The position numbers were made by a program, and so were the translations under genes. Below the pieces are notes generated by a model, which was not told the DNA's origin, made no database searches, and saw nothing but the letters and a program-made list of their open reading frames with translations. A DNA stretch of 64,000 nucleotides, taken from NCBI GenBank assembly GCA_001466705.2, contig LATX02000183.1, forward strand, positions 124,001 to 188,000, in the 5' to 3' direction. Source of the DNA: Moniliophthora roreri. Taxonomy: Eukaryota > Basidiomycota > Agaricomycetes > Agaricales > Marasmiaceae. Below are positions 35,933 to 45,520 of the stretch, one piece after another (the stretch's first letter is position 1; each line of letters begins with the position of its first letter).

Positions 35933-36223
35933 TTCCTTTGTATTCAGAATTAGTAGTTTCTGGCCTGTTTTTATTGACCAAGGATCCTCACAGTGATGCT
36001 TCACTGTAATGTAGAGGGCTAGTATAGTCTACTAACCTCATCTAAATTGTGTTACAGTGTTAATTATTAGACTTATTAGACTTGGTGCTTAAAGCTTTAG
36101 ACACTGTATTAGAGCTCTCGGGTTATCAAGTCACATGAATATCACATGTACTCTGGGCTCTTTTTCTAGTATTTGACACGAAAAGTGCACAATTTCATGT
36201 CTAGGCCAAAATTAGGCACATCA
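35933..36223 (-). repeat. Family-D LTR fragment
   Basis: It matches 490-778 and 8045-8343 (TGATATCTATTCCTTTGTA ... GCCAAAATTAGGCACATCA). On the minus strand it is the 5' end of the family-D LTR. It separates R1 copies f and g. Confidence 0.7.
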
Positions 36224-37223
36224 ACAGTCCATAGAATATATCTACAGAAAAATATAAATGATGTCTGATAATTCAGGAAATAATGAATGAGTGACTGGGA
36301 TGCTAAAAGAGAGAATATTTGGATGTCATAGAGTCTGGCCACTAGGTTATCTGACCATATCCATGTGGGTATCTATGTCTCCAGGTGTTCTGGACTCTAT
36401 AATTTGTATTTTCTCTTTTCTAAGTTGGGTATCTATAAGTGGATGGTTGTATCTGTCCCGTTTCTTACAGCATTTCCCTTTTTCTAGCATCCACACTTTG
36501 GCTGAGACCTAGATGCCAAAGTTTCTGAGGGCGGAACATGCTGTTACTGTTCCTATCTCCTTTGACAATGCACACTCAGTCTTAGTTAGGACTTCTTATG
36601 CATTAGATATTCTTTGTATGTCTTGTTGTATCTGTCTGTAGGTAGTGGATGTTCTTCAGCAGTGATTTCCTCCTTTCTGAGATGGCTTTGTACCTAGTTA
36701 GTTTTATTTCATATTGTTTCACCACCTTTGAACTCTTTATTAAGAGATCGTCTGCTTTGACTTTGATCCATATATTGACTTTGGAGGATGATCATTCTTT
36801 GATTGTTTCTGTTCTAAGTCATCTTTCTGTTTTGATGTTTCCTCTAAGTACCTCTGTACTGTTTGACTGCATGTTGCACTTTGCAGATGTTATATAAAGT
36901 TAAAATAGAAATTAAAATCTCATTGATAGCACTTTGAGAGCTTGGTTAACTAGCCAATGCATTCATTAGGCCATAGTTAGGTTCCCTACAGGTTTTGGGA
37001 GTGATCCACTTTGGATCTGATACATAGATAAGTCAGAAAGTACTGCTTAGACACCTCTGTATAGCATATCATATAGCTCTTTGTACTTTCCAATGCACTA
37101 TAGCTTCTCTAAGGCAATGACTAGCAGCCTGGGCTCACTCCAGTCCTTATTACCCATTATCTTGTGTCATATTAAAGTGTTCTGATTCAAAAGTAATGTA
37201 AATCGAATAAGATTGGGTCTTTT
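36224..37223 (+). repeat. R1 interspersed repeat, copy g, 5'-truncated
   Basis: It starts in the middle of R1 (CCATAGAATATATCTACAG) and ends ...TAGGTTTGCCATATTA. It is joined on the right to the protease fragment that hosts the family-G insertion. Confidence 0.65.
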
Positions 37224-37231
37224 CTAGGTTT

Positions 37232-37325
37232 GCCATATTAATGGTTTCTCTGAATCCTCTGGTACTGCTCCTCTACCTCCATTTCTCTGTCCTTTACTCC
37301 TCACTCCTCCTCCAATCTGATGTTC
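37232..37325 (-). pseudogene. Left (C-terminal) piece of a retroelement protease region split by the G element
   Basis: Minus-strand coding NIRLEEE...GVKDREMEVEEQYQRI continues directly from the piece at 44295-44545 once the G element and one TGTTC are removed. One TGA stands where another codon is expected. Confidence 0.55.
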
Positions 37326-37783
37326 TGTTATGTTTTTCCTTACCCTGTTACCTATGCTTCTCTTCTGATCAGACACATACACCTTCTCTGCTCCCCTTCT
37401 TCTATATCAGAACCTTTATGCTTCTCTGTCATCAGACTTAGTACATCTTCTTAGCACCCTTCTTCTATCAGAGTCTCTTAGTCAGACTGTTCTTTTACCT
37501 TCCATCTTCTTCCAGAACACTTACTCAGTTTATTCCTCGATGTTCCCTCCGTTTCTTTATTCTTCGTCATCACAGTTACTCTGTAGTATTTAAGACAGCC
37601 CAATTAGGTCAAAGCTCCTTAGCTTGATCTGGTTAATTTACAACTTGTGTCATTGCCAATGACTGAGGATCTCTGAACTTCAGCATCTACTGAACGCACT
37701 CTAACTTGAACTTGAGAACTACTTGCAAAGGGTATTACCTTTTATAAGTGGTTAGTTGATGTTGCTGTGCAAGTAATGTAACA
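37326..37783 (+). repeat. 5' LTR of the family-G element
   Basis: It runs TGTTATG... to ...GTAATGTAACA. It is very similar to the 3' LTR but not identical (for example AGCTTGATCT here against AGCTTGACCT at 44132), showing age since insertion. Confidence 0.9.
37587..37630 (+). promoter_or_regulatory. LTR core promoter and predicted transcript start
   Basis: TATTTAA at 37587-37593 lies 34 bases before AGCTTGATCT at 37621. The same spacing occurs in the 3' LTR (44098 to 44132). The sequence at the predicted start is complementary (one change) to the primer-binding site at 37786, as expected for a self-primed element. Start site is inferred, not measured. Confidence 0.55.
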
Positions 37784-37785
37784 CA

Positions 37786-37795
37786 AGGTCAAGCT
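37786..37795 (+). other. Primer-binding site, self-priming type
   Basis: AGGTCAAGCT, two bases after the LTR end, is the reverse complement of AGCTTGACCT, the block at the predicted RNA 5' end (44132-44141 in the 3' LTR). In Tf1/sushi elements the first 11 bases of the mRNA pair with this site to prime reverse transcription. I see no obvious tRNA match. Confidence 0.6.
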
Positions 37796-37843
37796 GATCG
37801 ATCGCCAACCTATCCAGGTTTAGGCATCACCTAGGAGGACAAG

Positions 37844-39217
37844 ATGCCACCATGGATGGAACCCCAGATAGAGAAGGACATTGCAGAAGCAGAGGAGTGC
37901 CAGCGTGGGTTACAAACCCAATCCATATCGAATCCTGGTGGACAAGCAATCCTACTATTAACCCAGGCATCCCACAGGGAACTACTGACTGCCTCACTGT
38001 TGCCATCACCAACAAGTCTGTCACTAACAGAGACACCAGAAGAACACTTCAAAACAAGGAGAACCTTGACCCCATCATCCATCATGACTGGCTCAGGGGC
38101 AATCAGATCCAAAGAAGAAATACTGCCTACTACACTGAAGAAGCTCAAACCTGATATATTGAATACCTCTTCGACCCCAGCAGAGGAATTGGACCCCTTT
38201 CAACATCTTCTTCATGCACTCAAGAACAGCCCCCGATCAATGAAGCAACCTCAGCTTGAAGAAATGTCAGAAGACAAGAAGCCCTCAGGAAGCAGACCTA
38301 AAGCAGAGCCAGTAGCTGAAGAAACAGTAATCAGTGCTACAGTACCCATGCAAGTGGTAGTGGCAGAAAAGGAAGTAAAGGCAGCATTGCCGAGAGCCTT
38401 TACAGGACACAGGAAAGATGCAAAGAAGTTCCTTAGAGAAGTACTGTTGTATATTGCTCTCAACCCCAGAACATTTACCACAGATCAAACAAAGAAACTT
38501 TTTCTTCTTTCATACATGACCAACAGACTGGGAGAGTTCTGAAAGAATGAGAAAACAGATCTCCTATTAGCATTTGATCCAGATGCTGAGAAAGTCTTGT
38601 GGGGAGACTTCATAGAAGACTTCAAGACATCGTTTGAACCCCTTGACATGGCCCTGGAAGCCCAGCTGAAACTCTGAGACTTGAAGATGAAAGAGAAAGC
38701 CGATGAATACACATACCAATTTTTGTATCTGGCCAAACAAACGGGATATAACAATGCAGCACAGATTGTAGCCTTCAAATGAGGATTGCTGAAGAGTTTA
38801 GTACTAAAGATCATGACCTGACCTGAAGGAACCCCCACCAACATTAAGGATTGGATGAACACTGCCATACTTTTCGATGAAAGCTACAAACAAGCTCAGG
38901 AGTATGGAAAAACATGGGACAAAGATAACAGAAGAAAATCCCAACAGAGCTTTCGAAAGAAAGAAGAAGTTGCCATCAAGCAGATCTCAGATGGAGATTG
39001 GAAGGAGTATATGGCGAAGAGACTATGCTTCCAGTGTGGGAGGGGAGGACACCAAATTAGAGATTGTCCAGATGCTCCAAAGAAGGAAGAGAAGAAAGAA
39101 GAGCCGAAGAAGCTTACAAAGGAAGAAAGATTTGCCAAGATCAGGGCATTGGTGAATGACCAGACAGAAGAGGAAAAGAACATTCTGATTGACCTTATGG
39201 AGCAAGAGGGTTTTTGA
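37844..39217 (+). pseudogene. Family-G gag with CCHC zinc knuckle
   Basis: The frame runs from ATG 37844 (MPPWMEPQIEKDIAEAEECQ) to TGA 39215. A Pro/Glu-rich N-terminus is followed by a capsid region (PRAFTGHRKDAKKFLREVLL ... YLAKQTGYNNAAQIVAF) and a basic tail with the zinc knuckle CFQCGRGGHQIRDC at about 39026. TGA stops at about 38540, 38676, 38778 and 38818 interrupt it, mostly at places where Arg or Trp is expected. Gag forms the virus-like particle and packages RNA. The natural stop at 39215 is directly preceded by the frameshift heptamer that gives access to pol. Confidence 0.8.
39208..39214 (+). promoter_or_regulatory. -1 ribosomal frameshift heptamer GGGTTTT
   Basis: In the gag frame the codons read GAG GGT TTT TGA, so G GGT TTT fits the X XXY YYZ slippery rule and abuts the gag stop. 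Slipping back one base enters the pol frame (TTG AAA CGG ...), which is the frame of protease and RT. A stimulatory RNA structure downstream was not identified. Confidence 0.65.
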
Positions 39218-42200
39218 AACGGCGGAAGAGGACAATGTCTCCACTGCCTGTAACTATTTCACACTTTGTACTAGCCAAGATGGATTGAAATTCTATGCAC
39301 ATTCCTCTCAAGTACAAAGTGGGAACTCAAATCATCAAAACACAAGCTCTGTTAGATTCAGAGGCAGGAGGGCAGTTCATTAGCATGACCCTGGCAAGGA
39401 AGCTTAAGAGACAATGGATTCAGCTCCCAGAGAAGATCAAAGTATTCAATGTAGATGGAACGCCGAACAAGACCGTGTGGATCTCCCATGTGGTAGAACT
39501 CAAGTTCAAGATAGCAGACAAAGAGTTCAGGGAGAACTTCATGATATTAGGCATCAGAGACGAAAACATGATATTGGGACTCCCTTGGCTTTGTTATCAC
39601 AACCCCCAGATTGATTGGGAAACAGGAGAAATAAAGTTCTTGCTGAGGCGAAAGCTTCAAATCAAGAGATTCATGGGTATCCTCAACAATACCCCAAAGG
39701 AAGTCCTGATTGGGGCGAAGATTACAGCTTCACAGGAACTGGCACATCAACAACAGGAAGTAAAGAAGGAGATAGATGAGTTGATCCTCTCCTATCTTCA
39801 AGGATATCGAGACCGTTTCGAAAAGGGAAAAGCAGAACAATTCCCCCCTTCCAGGTCTTATGATCACACCATAGAGTTACAACCAGACTTCATACCCCAA
39901 AATTGTAAACTCTATCCTTTAAGCCCAGCCGAGCAGAAGGAACAGGACAAGTTTTTGGATGAGAATTTACACAAAGGATACATTCGAAAATCGAAGTCAC
40001 CAATGGCTTCTCCCTTCTTCTTCATAGCAAAGAAAGAGAAGGGAGCACTGAGACCCACACAGGACTATAGAGAGCTAAACAAAGGAACAATAAAGAACGC
40101 ATATCCATTACCCTTAATATCAGAGCTCCTTGACAAGCTAAAGAGAGCAAATGTCTTTACAAAGCTGGACCTCAGGAACAGATACAATAACGTAAGGATC
40201 AAAGATGGAGACCAATGGAAAGCCGCCTTCAAAATGAACCAAGGACTGTTTGAACCAACTGTTATGTTCTTTGGATTAAGCAACTTGCCAGTGACGTTCC
40301 AAGCTTTTATAAACAACATTCTATCCAACTTCATCAATGAAGAATGGTGTGTCATCTACATGGACGATATCCTCTTGTTTTCAAAGGATTGAGCCAAACA
40401 TCAGGAACAAACTGAGAAGCTAATGCGATGGATCAGGAAGCATGATCTCTATTTTAAACCTGAAAAATGCGAATTTGACATCACAGAAGTTGTATTTTTT
40501 GGAATGGTGATTTGACCTGGCTATGTGGCAATGGACTCTGTAAAGCTGGCAGGAATAGCTGAATGGGAACCACCAAAAACTGTAAAAGGGGTACGCGCCT
40601 TCTTAGGTTTCAGAAATTTCTATCGGAAATTCATTGGGAAATATGCACAACTGGCTCGACCACTTAATGACCTTATGAAGAAGTCACAGAAATTTGAATG
40701 GACCATGGCATGCCAGATCACCTTCGATCTTCTCAAGAAGAAGTTCCTCTCAGAACTGGTACTGCTCATGCCAGATACCGACAAACCTTTCATAATTGAA
40801 GCAGATGCCTCAAAATGGGCCACAGGGGCAGTACTTCGGCAACAGGGAACAGACAGAGAATAGCACCCATGTGGGTATCTTTTGAAGTCATTTTCACCGG
40901 CAGAACAGAACTATGAAATCTATAACTGCAAACTGTTAGCCATAGTGTGGGCACTGATGGAATGGCGACACTACTTGATGGGAGGAAAATATAGGGTAGT
41001 GGTCTTGTCAGATCACAAGAACCTCACATACTTCCGGATGGCTCAGAAGCTCAATCAAAGACAAGCCAGATGGAGCCTATTTCTATCCCAATTCGATCTT
41101 GTTACATTACTTGCGCAGCAACGTTAACTTCAACTAACTCAGCGAAGAGTTCCCTTCGTCAAGTAGTTTCTCAAGTTCAAGTTCGAGTTCGTTCAGTGGT
41201 TGCTGAAGTTCAGAGATCCTTCAATATTGGCGTTGACACAAGTGTATAATAAACCAGGTCAAGCTGAAGACTTAGAGTCTTCGCTTGAGCATTTAAATAC
41301 GTACAACTGAGCTAATACTAACTATATACGTATAGCCGACTAGTTCGGTGATTGTCTAAGGTTTCCCGATGCCTTCGGGAAATGAGTAATATAGTACAAA
41401 GGGATAAGTAAATGGGGATGGGGAAGGCGTATATGTCCATAGGCAAGAAGAAGCATGGGTGTGAGATAGAAAAAGGGGGGCTGGGAAGGTGTATATGTCC
41501 GATGGAAGGGGAAGCATGGGTAATACTACAGAGGGAAAAGAGAAAGTTCGTAACAGATCTTGGCCTCATTCATGTCCTGGGGAAATCACTCACACAGGCA
41601 GACGTGCTATCGCGAAGAACCAACGAGTGTGAAGATGAAGACAGTGATAACGAAGATGTAGTCATGTTACCGGAGTGACTCTTCATAAAAGGAATCAACT
41701 TGGAAATGAAAACTGAGATACTGGAACAATTGGGCCCAGACGACTTTCACAAGTCGGCCTTGGAGCAGCTACTCCACCAAGGTGTGCCACCAATCAAATC
41801 TGCCTTATCAGACTGGAAAATCGAGGATGACCTACTTTTCTTCAAAAGACAGATCTATGTGCTGAACAACATGGAGCTCTGACGGAGTGTTGTGAGAGCA
41901 GTGCATGAAACCCCAGGGGTCAGACACCCAGGACAATGGAATACATTAGAACAGGTTCAACATGACTTTTGGTGGCCAGGAATGGCTAAGTTCATCAAGA
42001 GTTTTGTGGATGGTTGCATACCATGTCAACAATCAAAGATCAACACTCACCCAACAAAAACCCCACTCCAATCACTACAACCAACAGTGAACTCCTTCCC
42101 TTTCCAGGTTTGCACAATGGACCTGATCACAGATCTACCGGAATGTAATGGTACAGATTCTATTCTTGTCGTGGTGGACCACTCCTCTACAAAGGGGGTA

Positions 42201-43178
42201 ATTTTTACACTATTTACAAAGACGTCAGACACCATGAAGATAGCGGAATTACTTGTTCAGCACATATACAGACACTTCAGACTTCTGGACTGCATAATAT
42301 CTGACTGAGACCCCAGATTCGCAGCGGAAGTGTTCCAAGAAATGGGAAAACAACTATCCATCAAACACTCGATGAGCACTGCGTTCCACCCACAGACAGA
42401 CAGAGAAACAGAACAAGTCAATCAGGAAATCGAAGTCTATCTCTGCATCTTCTGCTCAAAAGAACAGATGAAATGGAAAGAATACCTCCCTATAGCTGAG
42501 TTTGCACACAACAATCGAACTCATTCAGTACTCAAGCAATCCCCTTTCTTTATGATGATGGGATACCATCTGAGAGCCTTCCCAACGGTGTTTGAACGAA
42601 CCAGTATTCCATCGGTGGAGGAACGGCTTAAAGAGCTGCAAAGGGTCAGGGAAGAAATAGTCAGCTTGTTAGAACTTGCACAACAGAAGATGATGCAACA
42701 GGAAAAACAGAAGTTGGAAATGTTTGACGTGGGACAGAAGGTATGGCTAGAAGGGAAGAACCTGGCCATAGGGTACCCAACTAAGAAATTAGCTCTGAAA
42801 CGAGAAGGACCATTCAAGATTCTCAAAGTTCTCAGCCCAGTCACATATCATTTGGAACTACCCCATCAATGGAAAATCCACCCCGTCTTCCATGCAGCCC
42901 TTCTCATGCCGTTTAAGGAAACAGAAGCTCATGGACCCAGTTTTACAGAACCACCCCTGGATCTAACAGAAGGGTTCAAAGAATACGAAGTAGAGGTGGT
43001 CATGGGACATAGACCCAAGAAACGACCCTGAGAATTCTTGGTATCATACATGGGTTATAATTCATCTCATAATTGATGGATCAAGACTGAAGGGATGGCC
43101 AACTGTTTAGACCTCTATAAAGAGTATATAAAGAAACACAGATTGAAGCCAAAGGACCCGATCCCCACTACAGTCTAA
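39214..43178 (+). pseudogene. Family-G pol: protease, RT, RNase H, integrase, chromodomain; split by a solo LTR
   Basis: Protease: ALLDSEAGGQFISM (DSG replaced by DSE) to MILGLPWLCYHNPQIDW. RT: ALRPTQDYRELN, FTKLDLRNRYNNVR, VIYMDDILLF (YMDD at 40357-40368). RNase [19 protein letters not shown]. After the solo LTR: HVLGKSLTQADVLSRR, integrase finger (HETPGVRHPG, CIPCQQSK), core (TMDLITDLPE, IISD*DPRF, ETEQVNQEIE), GPY/F (KREGPFKILKVLSPVTYHL) and a chromodomain ending near 43140. Removing the solo LTR and one GATCT joins FLSQFDL to GLIHVLG in frame. Remaining stops (39280, 40390, 40513, 40861, 41656, 41881, 42307, 43029, 43075) are TGA or TAG, nearly all at Arg or Trp/Gln positions. Confidence 0.88.
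41100..41555 (-). mobile_element. Solo family-G LTR (456 bp) nested in pol, duplication GATCT, young
   Basis: Reversed LTR: on plus it begins TGTTACATTACTTGCGCAG and ends AAAGTTCGTAACA. GATCT lies on both sides (41095-41099 and 41556-41560). On the minus strand it contains the AGCTTGACCTGG start block. It retains many CpGs (GCGCAGCAACG, GTTCGAGTTCG, ACGTATAGCCGAC) that are lost in the surrounding element, so it inserted much later, then lost its interior by LTR-LTR recombination. Confidence 0.92.
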
Positions 43179-43194
43179 TTGCCACACCCTCACT

Positions 43195-43820
43195 ATGTCC
43201 AATACCAACACTCAGAACACTCCTTCCATTACATCCAACCAGCACCTCGCCCTCCCACATCGCCTCAACAAGGACAATTTGTGCCTCTATGGACCAATCC
43301 CTATCCATGCAATCCCCATATCCACACTCCAAAACCCTTCCCTGATGACCAGACCCACTACGATCAACCATCGTTTCGAAGTATGGAACTCACCCACAAT
43401 TAATAAACCTGTTGACTATGGCACCAAATCTCTAGAGTCATGTGAAGTGCCTTGCTGTTACACTCTGAAGACTGGCGATTGAAGACTGGTAGGCATGTTG
43501 AAGTGTCACCACCCAGATGTTGTCAATGAATTCATCGAATACTATGTATGCAAGCAGTGTTATGGACTAAAACATTGGTTCTGTGGGATGGAAATTGCAG
43601 AGAGATAGAAGTTCGAAGAACTGTGGCCAAAGAACGATGAAGAGAGCAAATGGAATGTCGAAGATCTTGCAACCAAACCATAGAGACTATGTTGGGATGA
43701 AAATCCATGGGAAACAGATTGGTGGAAGAATGCAGATCAATGGGCAGAGTGGAGAGTAATGGAGAACTCTGCCAAGGAATGGTCAGGCTGAATAATCTGT
43801 GGTGAGGTTGGAATTTCACC
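43195..43820 (+). pseudogene. Family-G third ORF downstream of pol (decayed)
   Basis: ATG at 43195, 17 bases after the pol stop. The frame is open to 43482 and then continues through several TGA/TAG stops with readable sequence (MLKCHHPDVVNEFIEYYVCK, then QCYGLKHWFC, LCWDENPWETDWWKNADQW). Cys/His spacing suggests a small zinc-binding unit. The ORF at 27520-28886 holds the same position in the other copy, though the two differ strongly in sequence. Function unknown. Confidence 0.55.
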
Positions 43821-43823
43821 CTT

Positions 43824-43836
43824 GAAGTGGGGGTAA
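43824..43836 (+). other. Polypurine tract
   Basis: AAGTGGGGGTAA directly precedes the 3' LTR; such tracts prime plus-strand DNA synthesis. Confidence 0.75.
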
Positions 43837-44294
43837 TGTTACATTTTTCCTTACTCTGTTACCTACACTTCCCTTCTGATCAGACACATACACCTTCCCC
43901 GCTCCCCTTCTTCTATATCAGAACCTTTATGCTTCTCTGTCATCAGACTTAGTACATCTTCTTAGCACCCTTCTTCTATCAGAATCTCTTAGTCAGACTG
44001 TTCTTTTACCTTCCATCTTCTTCCAGAATGCTTACTCAGTTTATTCCTCGATGTTCCCTCCATTTCTTTATGCTTTGTCATCACAGTTACTCTGTAGTAT
44101 TTAAGACAGCCCAATTAGGTCAAAGCTCCTTAGCTTGACCTGGTTAATTTACAACTTGTGTCGTTGCCAATGACTGAGGATCTCTGAACTTCAGCATCTG
44201 CTGAATGCACTCTAACTTGAACTTGAGAACTACTTGCAAAGGGTATTACCTTTTATAAGTGGTTAGTTGACATTGCTGCACAAGTAACATAACA
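43837..44294 (+). repeat. 3' LTR of the family-G element
   Basis: 458 bp, TGTTACA... to ...AACATAACA, followed by the target duplication TGTTC. TATTTAA at 44098 and AGCTTGACCT at 44132 keep the spacing of the 5' LTR. Confidence 0.92.
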
Positions 44295-44545
44295 TGTTCA
44301 TCAACCCAGCTTTCCAGTCTATGTCTGGGTTAACCTTCCTCAGCCATGGTAAACCTAGGATCACTTCCTCAGGATCTAGATCTGTTACCAACAGATCCAC
44401 CACCTCTACATATTCTCTGATAGTCAACTCTAGCCATATAAACTCAGAGATGCTCCCAGCTCAATTCTTGGTTCCATTGATGTTATACAGGGGTATCTCC
44501 CTTTTGAGGAGATGCCTTCATACCTTGTTTTCTGTTACCCAACTT
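44295..44545 (-). pseudogene. Retroelement protease fragment hosting the family-G insertion
   Basis: Minus-strand coding: IPLYNINGTKN, ELTIREYVEVVDLLVTDLD, EEVILGLPWLRKVNPDIDW, the C-terminal half of a Ty3 aspartic protease with one internal stop. The G element split it; the rest is at 37232-37325. The same segment appears again at 45183-45433 because of the duplication around the N at 44633. Confidence 0.65.
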
Positions 44546-44633
44546 CAGCTTATAAATAGGCATGTCACTTGTTATGAAAAACATTATAATACCACATTAT
44601 TTACACATGTACATAGCATATTCTTAATTTCTN

Positions 44634-45520
44634 AGAGTGGAGAGTAATGGAGAACTCTGCCAAGGAATGGTCAGGCTGAATAATCTGTGGTGAGGTTGGA
44701 ATTTCACCCTTGAAGTGGGGGTAATGTTACATTTTTCCTTACTCTGTTACCTACACTTCCCTTCTGATCAGACACATACACCTTCCCCGCTCCCCTTCTT
44801 CTATATCAGAACCTTTATGCTTCTCTGTCATCAGACTTAGTACATCTTCTTAGCACCCTTCTTCTATCAGAATCTCTTAGTCAGACTGTTCTTTTACCTT
44901 CCATCTTCTTCCAGAATGCTTACTCAGTTTATTCCTCGATGTTCCCTCCATTTCTTTATGCTTTGTCATCACAGTTACTCTGTAGTATTTAAGACAGCCC
45001 AATTAGGTCAAAGCTCCTTAGCTTGACCTGGTTAATTTACAACTTGTGTCGTTGCCAATGACTGAGGATCTCTGAACTTCAGCATCTGCTGAATGCACTC
45101 TAACTTGAACTTGAGAACTACTTGCAAAGGGTATTACCTTTTATAAGTGGTTAGTTGACATTGCTGCACAAGTAACATAACATGTTCATCAACCCAGCTT
45201 TCCAGTCTATGTCTGGGTTAACCTTCCTCAGCCATGGTAAACCTAGGATCACTTCCTCAGGATCTAGATCTGTTACCAACAGATCCACCACCTCTACATA
45301 TTCTCTGATAGTCAACTCTAGCCATATAAACTCAGAGATGCTCCCAGCTCAATTCTTGGTTCCATTGATGTTATACAGGGGTATCTCCCTTTTGAGGAGA
45401 TGCCTTCATACCTTGTTTTCTGTTACCCAACTTCAGCTTATAAATAGGCATGTCACTTGTTATGAAAAACATTATAATACCACATTATTTACACATGTAC
45501 ATAGCATATTCTTAATTTCT
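44634..45520 (+). repeat. Exact second copy of 43746-44632 (887 bp) after a contig join
   Basis: The sequence after the N at 44633 restarts at the position equal to 43746 and matches through the 3' LTR (here 44725-45182) and the protease fragment, then continues past the first copy's end. Identity without visible change, exactly at a contig join, points to unmerged overlapping contig ends rather than a biological duplication. Confidence 0.85.

Larger units (their letters stand above)
37326..44294 (+). mobile_element. Nearly complete family-G Ty3/gypsy LTR retrotransposon (6969 bp) with 5-bp duplication TGTTC
   Basis: Two 458-bp LTRs flank gag, pol and a third ORF. TGTTC precedes the 5' LTR (37321-37325) and follows the 3' LTR (44295-44299). 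Inside pol lies a nested solo LTR (41100-41555) with its own duplication GATCT. It has a primer site, a polypurine tract and a -1 frameshift site. It is inserted in a minus-strand protease gene of another retroelement. Internal stops (mostly TGA for Arg) make it non-functional now, but structure is otherwise intact. Confidence 0.92.
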
